Assembly (NCBI RefSeq): GCF_905163445.1
Contig: NC_053184.1
Span: 13,640,001-13,704,000, forward strand
From: Pararge aegeria
Lineage: Eukaryota > Arthropoda > Insecta > Lepidoptera > Nymphalidae
Reading direction: 5' to 3'
Length of the DNA stretch: 64,000 bases
Shown: positions 23,301 through 33,500 of the stretch, piece by piece
Layout of the letters: each line of letters opens with the position of its first letter
Numbering within the stretch: the stretch's first letter is position 1
Notes under the pieces: generated by a model
Databases searched by the model: none
What the model saw: the letters and a program-made list of their open reading frames with translations, nothing else
What the model was told of the DNA's origin: nothing
Position numbers and translations under genes: made by a program

Positions 23301-25199
23301 TTTTAGTTTGTAAGAACTTAAGTGTATAACCACATTAGCAGTGCTACATCTTAACATACACACATTAGAACATATGAAAAAGCTGTAGTACCTCTTGTAA
23401 TAATTTACCAAGTATATATAATGACTGGCCCCATATAAATGGACATCTTCCGAGTGGTATCCGTTCTTGACTGCCAGGCTCTAACTTTTCCTGGTCTGCC
23501 CTGTCACCTGGCACTGAATACAATTCAGGAACCAATTTTATTCCATCATCCTTCCTTATCATGATTTTCTCAAGTCTTTGCATATAATCAGTGACATTGT
23601 TTTTGTCCCCTTGAAAACAGTAATCCAATATAAGGTAACAGAAGAATAAAGGCCATTCACATTCTATGTTTTCAAACATCCTAAGTTCCCATGGTTCATA
23701 ATATAATCGATTTGGGTCTTCCCGTGGGGTTTTGTGTCCATCTCTCAAAAATCTCTTACAACCATATTTTCCTTGAAGCTTATTCACTATTGTTTCTCTG
23801 GTTTTTGTTATTAGCTGGGGATCATCAACAGCAAATGCTGGGTAACTAATGATTGACAATAGGCCTGAATCCAACTCCTTACTATTGGACTCTCTAGGAA
23901 GCATTGACTGTAACACAGCTTGGCATTTCTGTGCCTCATCTGCCAATACATGGATTACACTAGAAGGTCCTCCACGGGCACCAAAAAGATCAAGCTCATT
24001 CATAGCTTCAAGAGCAGCTTTAGCCATTCCAATTGAACTTGCATTAAGCTCAGGTAGACCATGATTAGTTTTGTCTCCTCTTTCCCAAATACCATAATCA
24101 GGAGTACAATATGCAGACTCTATATAAAAGACTAAATTTTGGATGAATGCAACTTCATCTAAAGAAAATACTATTTGCAAGCCAGATGCAGTCATCTGCG
24201 CAAGGATGAGAAGGTATAGTGAGATAGCATCAATTTGGAGATGGCCCCATTCAGTGTCTTTAACAACAGTTTGGCCAGTTCTTGATGAATATTTAGCATG
24301 GAGGGAATCCAATGGATGTTGAGTGCTCTTAAATTTTTCTACTTTGTCTTTTTGTTGCATCATTGCCATTAAAAGACCTGAAACATTGAAAAAAAATATA
24401 GTACAAAGATTAAATATATATAACCAAAAGAACTTAAGGCGACATCTAAATTTGCTACTGGCTACTGCATTCAAGGGCATTTGACTTAACTGATATGTTG
24501 ATGCTCAAATTTGTGACATGACATAACTTCTCAGTCCAAGAGACTACAATGTAACTTAACACATACTAAGGACCTGTTTTCAACAGGTACTGAAACCAAC
24601 TTAAATTAGGCATACATAAATTTCTTAAAACCCTTATTTAATTAAAAACACATTTAGGAAAATAGTAATAAAAAGTAAGTAGAATATTAATACTGTTTAA
24701 TATCAAGGATTATTGCAGATTTTTAAAGAGCATTGATAGTTAGAGTAATTGCTTTATTTGCATCCAACATTTACATGAATCATCTCACAAGTTTTAAATC
24801 TATTTAAAGAAGTTTTATTGGATAGTCAATGTTGCATTATCTTTTCCTCTTCGCCATTTTAGTATGGAACCCGCCAATTAAAGCAGCAGAAGCACTGTTA
24901 ATTTCGGAAAAAACTAAATCAATATACACATAAAACCAACCTCTCATGAGCTTTACGCAGCTCTGTTCTAATTCGTATGTTTTGGCACGATCTTCATCCT
25001 GGTCGGCGATCTTTTTAAATGCCATGGACAGACCCCATACGGCCAAGATACAATAGAGATTGTCTCTAATCCAGGCATGATCATTATGAGGACTGGCTTG
25101 AAACAATCCCGTAACTGGCTGCTGGTGATCTAAAATTAACTTGTGCACCACTCTTTGATAATAATCTAAACGTACGCCAGAATTGCTTCTGGTCCTCAT
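8348..25199 (-). CDS. PHKA: Phosphorylase b kinase regulatory subunit alpha
   Basis: This is the large regulatory subunit of phosphorylase kinase, which restrains the catalytic gamma subunit until PKA phosphorylation and calcium/calmodulin relieve it. Exons in transcript order are 25199-24941, 24377-23392, 23040-22827, 22033-21924, 20882-20735 or 20304-20157, 19227-19063, 17366-17199, 16173-16044, 15548-15454, 14426-14250, 14021-13765, 12687-12559, 12111-11973, 10194-10090, 9853-9747, 9233-8976 and 8560-8348. All phases close: 3660 nt, 1219 aa, near the vertebrate alpha length. The N-terminal glucoamylase-like domain starts MRTRSNSGVRLDYYQR and includes WIRDNLYCILAVWGL and WGHLQIDAISLYLLILAQMT. 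The C-terminal region has PQPEYRQLVVEALMVLTLV and LYDSAPSGSYGTMTYLA. The protein ends CAIT, a plausible CaaX lipidation box. The donors GTTGGT (exon 1) and GTTGTC (15454) are weak. The linker exons 17366-15454 are the least conserved, so they are less certain. Confidence 0.95.
12935..12973 (-). CDS. PHKA: Candidate 39-nt cassette microexon of PHKA
   Basis: On the minus strand, TGCATGCAG precedes, and AAAAAG|GTAAT follows, a 39-nt open stretch encoding SFRRENQGNGSKK. It is phase 0 at both ends and lies in the intron between two exons that also meet in phase 0 (...QLIHV | AYGDDES...). It can therefore be included or skipped without frame change. Inclusion would add 13 polar, basic residues after residue 903. 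This is inference from sequence only; no transcript was seen. Confidence 0.68.
16231..16490. repeat. Interspersed repeat family C, copy 1
   Basis: It contains a 'tgccgccatgtgttccggactgaagggta ... ttgatggacacagg ... ctgtttataggcgacg ... gccatttgctt' consensus, shared with 33311-33540 and 55690-55895. It is a non-coding retroposon family lying in a PHKA intron. Confidence 0.65.
16498..16655. mobile_element. Fold-back MITE remnant
   Basis: Inverted arms 'aagatataaactgaagaaaa'/'ttcttcattgtatatctt' and 'ctccagtacgagtta'/'taactcgtactggag' surround a short centre. The right end reads TGCACGCCACTG, the same terminus as the MITE at 3201-3330. The matching left terminus is eroded. Confidence 0.6.
16993..17090. 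repeat. Retroposon fragment in PHKA intron
   Basis: An AAAGTC-rich start ('caaagtcaaagtcaaagtc') is followed by 'atctttattcaagtaggccc' and 'ggcacttttgatgcg'. This phrase is also seen at 46310-46370 and 52660-52700, so it is a dispersed repeat. Confidence 0.5.
17520..17730 (+). repeat. tRNA-derived SINE (family B)
   Basis: A tRNA-like head with an A-box region (CGGCACAGTGGGGAGCAACC) and a B box (GGTTTGATTCCC) is followed by 'atgaatgtttttcggtgtctgg' and a 'cgtagtatatttattta' tail. Related copies are at 40610-40780 (reverse) and 62525-62690. Confidence 0.75.
17928..18230 (-). repeat. SINE family A in PHKA intron
   Basis: Near full-length copy on the minus strand: tRNA-like head near 18230 and tail near 17940. 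Its tail-side end forms an unusual short palindrome (stem 17913-17927 with 17945-17959). Confidence 0.75.
20157..20304 (-). CDS. PHKA: PHKA alternative exon, version A (second of homologous pair)
   Basis: This 148-nt exon starts in phase 0 after CTAG and ends TTA G|GTAAAC in phase 1. It encodes NFDYEEYYMTRDPALLASTF and continues to SWKQMLGRPTITLLATQYLLG. It aligns end to end with version B (shared SW..(N/M)LGRP.I.L...Q.LG). Using both would shift the frame, so the pair must be alternatives if both are functional. Confidence 0.88.
20735..20882 (-). CDS. PHKA: PHKA alternative exon, version B (first of homologous pair)
   Basis: This 148-nt exon starts in phase 0 after AG and ends CTA G|GTATAG in phase 1. 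It encodes FSDMKRFYIASDYELMIDML and continues to SWQNLLGRPLIVLTLNQMYLG. The first half (FY.A.D..MI.ML) is closer to what I recall of vertebrate PHKA than version A is. It has the same length and the same phases as the exon at 20157-20304, so either can join 21924 to 19227. Confidence 0.88.
21190..21488. repeat. Long direct repeat, copy 1, flanking a PHKA exon
   Basis: About 300 bp nearly identical to 22139-22440, beginning 'cttgggaagaaataatctaa' and ending in the tail part of a SINE A ('caggcccactacagagcatg'). The PHKA exon 21924-22033 lies between the copies. Confidence 0.85.
22139..22440. repeat. Long direct repeat, copy 2, flanking a PHKA exon
   Basis: Direct-orientation partner of 21190-21488, differing by scattered substitutions and a longer ATC run. 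It continues further into the SINE A body than copy 1. Confidence 0.85.
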
Positions 25200-25891
25200 T
25201 TTTGAACATTAATTAAATTGCGCACTTTCTGTTTTGAAGTTAACACTTAGTTATTGATCCTCACTATACACCAAAACATTTTAGTTATATGAATTATATT
25301 TATTTTGCTTACTAGCACAAGATTTTTACAGTTTCGTTCTTCTTCTTCTTTTGATTTATGGCTTTTCGTAGTGCCAAAATTGAGTTTCGTTGAATTGAGT
25401 TTAATTCATGTCATTTGAAAGTCGTGACTGTCACTGTCAAATAGTGTTGCCAATCCATAGTCGTCTATCGATTTCTGATTTAGTTTCACTGGACAGGCTG
25501 TATTACTGACCTAGTATAATAGAGGTCAGTGGGCTGTATCTATTGTTATGTTATTAACACTGTTTTTGGAGCTATATTGTGGTTTGTTGATAGAGCAATG
25601 GAAATACGCATTTTGGGCAATTTTTTTATTTTCTACCTTCTACCTATTACGACGTATGGATAATGGATAGGTTTGTATTGTACATAGATAATTCTGGGGT
25701 AATCATAAAACGACAAGAACCCGGGCAATTTATTAAAAGTCAATGTCAATTTGTAGTTGACGTTGACTTGTTGTTTTATTTTTTTTGTACTAATTTACGT
25801 GTTTATTTTTTAGTTTCTTGCGAGTTATAAGTTAATTTTGTAATATTTCAGATTATAAATAAAAATTCTTATGTAGCTTTTAATATCCAAA
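25200..25891. promoter_or_regulatory. Divergent intergenic interval (PHKA / membrane protein)
   Basis: The two start codons face away from each other about 690 bp apart, with no other gene between. Both promoters should lie here. I see no clear TATA box or initiator to assign. Confidence 0.5.
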
Positions 25892-26608
25892 ATGTTTAAA
25901 CATTTAGTAATTTGTTACATATTCTTTATTTGCTTGATTCGAGGAAAACTGATACCTCCAGTTAATACTGAAACTAGAACAACATTTCCGATTGTATCAG
26001 CTCTATCAGAGAACAACAAAAATGTTATGCATAAGGAATTAAGTGAAGCTGGGTCAAAAACAATTATTAACACTGTCACTTTGCCTAGTAATGATATGGC
26101 TCTCTTAAATTTAGAAAAAAATATAAGTGTGACTAAGGCAACATCTGTGGTTGCAAGAAAAGGAGTCAATTACGATGATGGCATCAAAAGCCAAGAACAA
26201 AAATTGCCCTCTGATATGCCTACTCTTCAGGTATCTAATAAAACCAATAAACCTGATCTAGTACAGAAGGAAAACACAGTTTTAAATAAGACAATTATAC
26301 TTGGAGATGATGTACAAAAATTAAATATTACAAAAATACACAAGCCTTTACTGGTATCTTCTGAAGCAATTGAAAAAATAGACAAAATTAACAATGTGAA
26401 TGTTGATGATAATATCCTTAGTACTAAAGCTCATGTGGTCAAGGCTGGAAGCCACCCTGAAATTATTCTGCCTATAGTAATAACAATTTTGGTTGTTCCT
26501 ATGTTTGCAATAGTGGGCTATATGGCACTTAAAAGGGGTCAAGAGGCTTGGAATAATAGGCACTACAAAAGAATGGATTTCCTTCTTGATGGGATGTACA
26601 ATGACTAA
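25892..26608 (+). CDS. Small type I membrane protein of unknown function
   Basis: An uninterrupted 238-aa ORF. A hydrophobic N-terminus (MFKHLVICYIFFICLIRG) looks like a signal peptide. The ectodomain of about 170 residues is rich in Ser, Thr, Asn and Lys, with N-glycosylation sequons NIS, NKT (twice) and NIT. A single membrane segment follows at about residues 189-213 (EIILPIVITILVVPMFAIVG). The short cytoplasmic tail of about 25 residues is basic then acidic (KRGQEAWNNRHYKRMDFLLD). The arrangement fits a secreted-side mucin-like or adhesion/receptor-type protein. I do not recognise the family, and assign no function. It is single-exon and divergent from PHKA. Confidence 0.82.
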   Translation: MFKHLVICYIFFICLIRGKLIPPVNTETRTTFPIVSALSENNKNVMHKELSEAGSKTIINTVTLPSNDMALLNLEKNISVTKATSVVARKGVNYDDGIKSQEQKLPSDMPTLQVSNKTNKPDLVQKENTVLNKTIILGDDVQKLNITKIHKPLLVSSEAIEKIDKINNVNVDDNILSTKAHVVKAGSHPEIILPIVITILVVPMFAIVGYMALKRGQEAWNNRHYKRMDFLLDGMYND

Positions 26609-26769
26609 ATATAAAATGCTAAAAGAAAAGTAAATGTGACACAGATTAGTTGAATCGTGCCAATACATATTGCAGCAATTCAATTACAGTAGTTTAGGAT
26701 AATATACATAATGTGATTTGACAACATGTTGTAGTGTGTGTGATAATCAAAAGTAAAATTAAGATGTAA

Positions 26770-26819
26770 GTTTAAATTTAAGATGTAAGTTTATTAAGTC
26801 TTACATCTTAAATTTAAAC
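26770..26819 (+). other. Perfect 20-bp hairpin in the 3' UTR of the membrane-protein gene
   Basis: GTTTAAATTTAAGATGTAAG (26770-26789) is matched exactly by its reverse complement at 26800-26819, with a 10-base loop. Half of the stem is also repeated directly just upstream. Confidence 0.8.
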
Positions 26820-27717
26820 AAAAATAATCCAACCCACATTGACCTAGTTTCTATATATTTAGGGCCTTATAAAGAAATGTGGTGAAATATTAGAATATTT
26901 ATGAAGTGTTTTTCATGCTGACATTACAAAGATGTTATCAGTTAAAGTGTGACAAAACACTCTATAACTGTTGCAATTTTATGCCCCATTTATTATTTAT
27001 AAGGCCATAAATGTCTCAAAACAATGTAGGTTGGATCCTTTTTGTTTAACAAGGTCCATTTTATCCAACCTGCCTACTTACATTTGATCAGCATTGAGAG
27101 CCTAAGCTGTAAATTGCACATTTCTAATAGGTAGGTTGGCTGTGCAACTGTGGGACATTAATAAGTTGAGGATGATGACCATCATCATCAGAGTTAAATC
27201 CAAACATACAAAAAATGAGCCTGTGATTAAAAGATGATGTTTGGAAGTTATAGACTTTGTTAACAAGTTAACCGATTTATATCATTTAATAAGGGTAAAA
27301 TATACATAATTTCATAATTATCTATGCCAACATTAACATTCAACCTAGGTCTTGGGATCCAGACTTGCATGCAAGTTAACCATCAAGCTTTGTGTTGTTC
27401 AATGGGTTGAAACCACTTTTCCAGTCTCGGTACGGACCAATTAAAATTATATCCAATATCAAAAACTATTTTTTTATTTTAAGCTAAAAAAAAGCAATAC
27501 TTGTATAATATTTGTGGTGCTCAATGCAAATGGTGTGCCTTGTTGATATTATATTTCTAAGGACCAATCAATTTGTAATTTGTATTTTTGATATTGAACT
27601 TTTTGTCATTTGTTTGTAGCCTATAAGATTTGTTGTGATATTTTTGATATATGCAGAATTTAACTTTAAATGTTATTGCAACAAATATTAGATATTTTTT
27701 AGAAATTAAATGTTGAA

Positions 27718-27727
27718 AATAAATAAA
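27718..27727 (+). promoter_or_regulatory. Poly(A) signal(s) of the membrane-protein gene
   Basis: Two overlapping AATAAA hexamers (AATAAATAAA) are followed by a T-rich stretch. If used, the 3' UTR is about 1.1 kb. Confidence 0.5.
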
Positions 27728-28820
27728 GTTTTTTTACTTATATATTTATAATTAGGAATTTAACTTGCCCAGTTTTTTCCCTCAAACCAGTTTCCAAAGA
27801 GTAAAATAGGCACTAAGTAGGTATGTAAGGTATAACATGAAGATGATGAGTTGAATACCCCAATAAAATATAACTTGTATTATTGTTCCTAATTCAGCTG
27901 AATTGAATAAAATAACTTATACTTTTAATTAAATAACAAACATTTGTAAAGAAAATACAAAAAAATGTGTTTTTCAGGATTATCTACAGAACTTGGCTTG
28001 GCTTGGAAAGTTGAAAGATGTTAGCTTGCGATAATCTCTAGAACCACCAGTCGTATTTTAAAAGTCTTGTGCATTTAAGTGCCCAATTTCAGAAAAAGCT
28101 ATTCGTAGGAACACCACCCTTACGAGCCGTTTTGTAGATTAGGTCTATGTATATTAATATAATATGGACTAACATTTGGAATAAATATAACTAAATAAAA
28201 CATCCAAACAAACAAATTGTAATAAACAGCACTAAGAATCAGTTAGGATTCCCGATTCCTGAACGAAAACTGTAGGTCTTGGTAGGCGGAATGTCAATGT
28301 CAGTGGGAAAAAAGGGGGAATTAACCGGTGATGGTGGAAAAACTAGCATGGTTAAAAACTTAAAAGTACAGTTGGTAGAAGTTTAAAAGGTTATTCTGTT
28401 CTCTAACACCTAATTATGAGAAGAAGTAATTGTTTATAAAGGAAAGTAAAACGAACAACCACGTTAATTGCGAGTCATTGAAACGTACTTTCTTACAAAC
28501 CACAAGTTGCTGACGAGATGTGAGATGAGTATTAACACATTTACATTAAACCTAGTTGCTAGAAGCCGTTATAAGCACCATTGTGACAAATTAATAATCG
28601 GTTAAAGTTTAGGCATAATAATTAAACTTTATAAAACTATTCAAACCTATTAAGTCGGCAGGTACTATGATAAATTATAAGTATGTACCTGTTTTAAATA
28701 AAGCGAAAGTAAAGTATTAGTATGAAAAATGTTTACCTAGTAGGTAACTAAAATAAATCTCGAAGTACAAAGTAAATAAATAACTCTTAAATATGTGCAC
28801 TGTATTTTATTTACGAGAGC

Positions 28821-29255
28821 TATGGAGGGTAGAGGTAAGGAGAGTCACCTGTGTATATGACAAAGTGTCGTCAAAATGTATTAAATTAGGATGGCGCCAC
28901 ATTTGCATCAGGGTAACTCTTAAAAGAAGCGCCAAATATAAATATTGTTAGAGTAGGCTTGAAAAATAAACAAGGAAGTATGGAGATACAAGGAAGTAAG
29001 GTTATATTTACCACAATATTTTGTACAACGTAAGTTGTTGAAATTCTCAATAATTAACTACTTTAGTCGATAATGACATTAAATTTTTTAACTCGGCATA
29101 CTTCAATTCATCTACGATTGCTACATTCATACCATACCCTGTGCATCCACCAGCGCCATTGTGGAGGATTTTAAACTGTTATTTAGCGCAACAACTGGAC
29201 ACTTTTTCAACTTTTCTCCCATATAAGATGACTCTCCTTACCTCTACCCTCCATA
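28821..29255. mobile_element. 435-bp MITE with 8-bp target duplication (family M, copy 1)
   Basis: Terminal inverted repeats begin TATGGAGGGTAGAGGTAAGG, and the other end is the exact complement. The direct repeat ACGAGAGC flanks it at 28813-28820 and 29256-29263. It has no ORF. The second copy is at 50943-51343. Confidence 0.92.
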
Positions 29256-30129
29256 ACGAGAGCCTAACCCAATGATTCTAACAATATATTGGTATTTAGA
29301 CTAGTTGACAACGCTTTGTCTACTTATTGGCGGTAAATCGCATCACAATAGTGATTCGACCAATCACAAGTCATGACCTTTTGAGCGAGAGTTTTTTTAT
29401 TGGTCACAATCACGCACTGCTTGGAGTAATATTGTTCTGTGATCACGCAAGTGCGGACGCACAGGACGCAGGTTGGACGCGCTCGATTGTTGTTCATCTA
29501 TAATTTAATAGTCTAACCTAACTAATCTCAGATTCTAATCTTCTTCCTGTGGCCAATGCCTGTGTTTCTAATCCACAGAATTATGTTTTTTTCAATTGAA
29601 GTAGAATAAGAATTTTCAATTGTAAGAAGGATTTTTCAATAATTGGAAGGAGCTCCTTTTTTTAACTTGTCTTATAATGTAAACAATCTTTTAATTACTT
29701 TTTTAGTGTTGGTACCTAAAGTATGTTTTAAAAATATGTGTGGTAAAATAAATAAAACATAGAAAATAAAAAGAGATTTTCTTTGTGTGTTTTTATAATA
29801 ATCTTAACCATTCAAAAAAAACTTAGCTAAAAAGTAACGTAATGATTGTTTACATTATACGATAGGTATGAAATAATATTGGTCTGTTAGTAGGTACTTA
29901 GTGCTACTTTTTACCTCCGTGTTATTCGTCTGTGATCTAAATCTGGGTGGCAGGCTGTGGCAGTGTAAATTTCGCGAATTTTACGGAATTTTGCGAATGT
30001 GTTAAAATTTTTGTTACTTAAACATGTTTATAAAGTGATGAAATACTTAAAAAAACATTTATAAGAGTAGGAAGTGCGGTTCTATTGTATCAGTTTAATG
30101 CTCTCACATAAGAAAATATAACCTTGGTC

Positions 30130-30137
30130 TGAAAATG
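30130..30137 (+). other. Probable end of a noncoding first exon of the cyclase gene
   Basis: AAAATG|GTGAGTATG is a strong 5' splice site and a good acceptor (TTTTTGTAG) lies at 30448. This suggests an untranslated exon upstream of 30138 spliced to 30449. The transcription start is not evident. Confidence 0.45.
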
Positions 30138-30448
30138 GTGAGTATGTAGTTTGTACTAAATATTATTTTATTAGTAAGTCTTTCGCGTGAGGCAATACAT
30201 GCAGATATCTTCCTTTTAAAAGAAGTAAAAAACAGGTACTCCTTGTTCGCTTCACAAATAATAAATTGTAAATATATCTTTTTATTTTACTCAATCTGAA
30301 AATATAAAGAAAAATTAAATCGATTTCAAATTTTATTTTGAAAAATATACAAATGTGTAAAATAGTGACTTTTGCTAAAAAATAATATTAACGATTTATA
30401 TTGTCAGGAAGGTACACAGATTGGGTCATAGTTATAATATTTTTGTAG

Positions 30449-30475
30449 ATGAATCCCAAAAAGAGGGCTCTTTAA
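30449..30475 (+). promoter_or_regulatory. Upstream ORF 1 of the adenylyl cyclase mRNA
   Basis: ATG to TAA, 8 codons (MNPKKRAL), starting at the first base after the inferred splice acceptor. Confidence 0.5.
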
Positions 30476-30477
30476 GA

Positions 30478-30534
30478 ATGCTGACTACTGGTAAAGAGAT
30501 GGAATGTGTGAGTACTTTAATACATAAACAATGA
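30478..30534 (+). promoter_or_regulatory. Upstream ORF 2 overlapping the cyclase start codon
   Basis: ATG to TGA, 18 codons. Its stop overlaps the main start as ATGA (ATG 30531-30533, TGA 30532-30534), an arrangement that allows termination-reinitiation. Confidence 0.6.
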
Positions 30535-33500
30535 GTGCCCAAAGCGGATGTGTTAGTTGCAATAATGAAGAGTCTGAACATTTTGATACTAAGCATGATG
30601 CTGACTGTTCTGAAGGGGAAGACGCTCAGATACGCCTGGCGCCACATGTGCAGGCTTACTTGGCACATAATAATCCCACCACCAATTGCTGTGGGTTTAC
30701 CATACCCATTGCTTTTGAGAGAGCTGCTCCTGGCACCTGGTGGAACCCACGTTTTGACTCTGAAATCCTTGAAGGTCAATACAGAAGTAGCTCTTTCAGA
30801 CAGATACGTTTAAGATTCAGGTGAGTCCATTTATTATTTCCTTTCAGAATGTTCTGCTTGACACCTCAGTATTTTGGTGGAAAGGCTCCTGGGTGCATAA
30901 TATGAACACAATGCAAACAAAAAAGCTTTATTGTAATTTTGTATCTGTAATATTCTGTGTTGTTTTACATAAGGAACTTTTGCCCATAAAAACAGTAGGT
31001 ATGTTTCAGGGACAGCATCCCTACCCCCTATGGCAATTATAGTCTTAAGCCATAGGGCATTAAATAGGCACCCAAAAGTCTTGTATCTGGTGTAACTAAA
31101 CCAACTACCTAACAAAGATCTCTCCAGAAGGTTTCATTGTTTTTTAAATAATACTGGCACATGATCATCCAGAGGCTAAGACCCCAACCTTTTTGTCCCT
31201 TAATAACCCAAGACTTTTAGAGCCTCAGAAGCAACAAGTTCACAAGCCTGATTTCCTTAAATTGCATTAAAATAGGATCTTAATAACCTTTAAATTAACA
31301 TAATGTCTCGTTCACCTCATCATAGCATATTCTACTTAATCTCCCTACTCCGGGCATTCATATCACTGTTAAACAGCATAGTGGATTCACTATGTATCAC
31401 TCCTTCCTCTTAGTACCAGAACAATTCTTTACGGTACCATTAACTCTTCTTGAAATAATGGTAGTTGAGAGCCCCAACACACGCAACGTAATGGTGGACT
31501 CCTACTCAAGCTCAGACTTGAAACAAGTCGATTGTGAGTGTTGCAGTACTCTAACTTAGCAATTAGAGTATCGCTCCGTTGCATTATTTTAAACAAGACT
31601 CTATTCACAAAACTATGTAAGGAGAAAAACGATTTATTCTTAAATCGTAATTTCTTTAAAAGTTCAAATTATCAGTAGTACTTATTTATCTCTCAATTGT
31701 TGGCCTCCACAATGCCTTTACACATCATCCACACTACATTTCATATGGACACAATACTAGCACTCTGGCTTTGGAATGCTAAGCGTCCTTTTGTATTGCC
31801 CCTTATAATAGTCGCAGGGTGAGATGGGCCTAATGCATTAAACTGTTAAAATGTATTTATTTTATAATGCCATGTTTTAGTATGTCTCCAAACTAAATCA
31901 TTGAGCGAGGTTTGATCAGATTTGTTTCAGAAATAAAATTATGAGGTCCGATTTTCTCTCAATATTATGTTCTTTAAAAATATTGTTTATTTAGCAAGTA
32001 GGGTAGATTCGTTACACTGGGTACAGGGCTTTTCTCTTGTAGGAGAGGATTTTAGAGCTGTAACCCACTATGCTGCTCCAATGAGGTTTAACTGCCTTAA
32101 CATTTACCATTTGTATGTGGTAGTCCTAATAATGTTGTGTGTATGTTATGTGTACGCATTGGGTTTATATTCACCAAGGAAACTTTCTTATATAGCTGTA
32201 AAACACTTTTTTTTTACAACCTTACTCATTGTTATTGTAATATAATGAGTGTTTTTATTTCTTTTCAGATTTGCACTTTTATATATTTTGATATTTTCTA
32301 TATCATGGTTTATCTACCTTGTGGTTCTTGGCTTAAATGGTGTTACTGTGAAGTGGCCGTTTTTGTGTTCTATATTTGCTGGTGTCCTCCTTATAACATG
32401 TGTTATGCTTTTTGTAACATTTACAAATATTTACAAAGTGTACACATCTAAGCTATCCCTGATCATGGCACTTGCTCTGTGTACCCTAAGTCTTTCTTTA
32501 GTAACATTGACCACACAAATCAATGCTGAATATATCCAAGCTGCAGACATCAGTCAATCTGGCCATTTTGCTATGTGTATAGAGATCCTGTTAATAATAT
32601 ATACTCTCACACCACTACCCCTGTTTGCTTGTGTGATCATAGGATTGATGTATTCAACAGTGTTTGAAGTCTTGAATATTGTTTTGCATTTATCTGAACA
32701 AGAATGGCAGTTCCGTGGAATGTTTGTGAGAGTTTTCCTGCAACTTTGTGTTCACATTATTGGTGTGCATATTTATCTTATGACCTTTGTGAGAATGCGC
32801 GGCACCTTTATGAAAGTAGGTCAGAGCCTGTTAGTAAGGCGACAATTGGAGATGGAGAAACTATTAAAGGAAAAGATGATCCATTCAGTAATGCCACCGA
32901 AACTAGCTAGTTGGTTAATGGAAGAGCAAATATTAGAAACTGAAACCCATTTTAAAACTAACGATCCTCTAAATCCACGAAGTTCAAACCCAGGGGCATC
33001 TGACATTAAATCACTGTTCAGACCTTTCAATATGAATTCAATGGATAATGTTTCTATTCTTTTCGCCGATATTGTTGGCTTTACAAGAATGTCGAGTAAT
33101 AAAGGTGCGGAGGAATTAGTTAATATATTAAATGATTTATTTGAAAAGTTTGATGAGCTATGTCTTATACATGGTTGCGAAAAAATATCCACCTTAGGCG
33201 ACTGCTATTACTGCGTGTCTGGTTGCCCAGAGCCTAGACCCGATCATGCAACATGTTGTGTGGAGATGGGATTGGGTAAGTAAATATTTAATCTTTCTCA
33301 GATATAGTTTGAGTGGTAGTAGAGCTTTTCGTTATAGGGTCTGGAGGGTGTGGTTGCCGGTGTAATTTCAGGCATATGAGGCTTAACGGCTACACCTCAG
33401 CTTGATGGACACAGTGTGGAATTTTGCAGGACACGCCCTTTGCGTACCCTGCGAAGTGTTGATCTGTTTATAGGCAATGAATTTCCCCATACCATCAGGT

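Larger units (their letters stand above)
26609..28820. other. 3' UTR and intergenic DNA
   Basis: No coding exon seen. The first 1.1 kb is probably 3' UTR. The rest is AT-rich and unremarkable. Confidence 0.5.
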
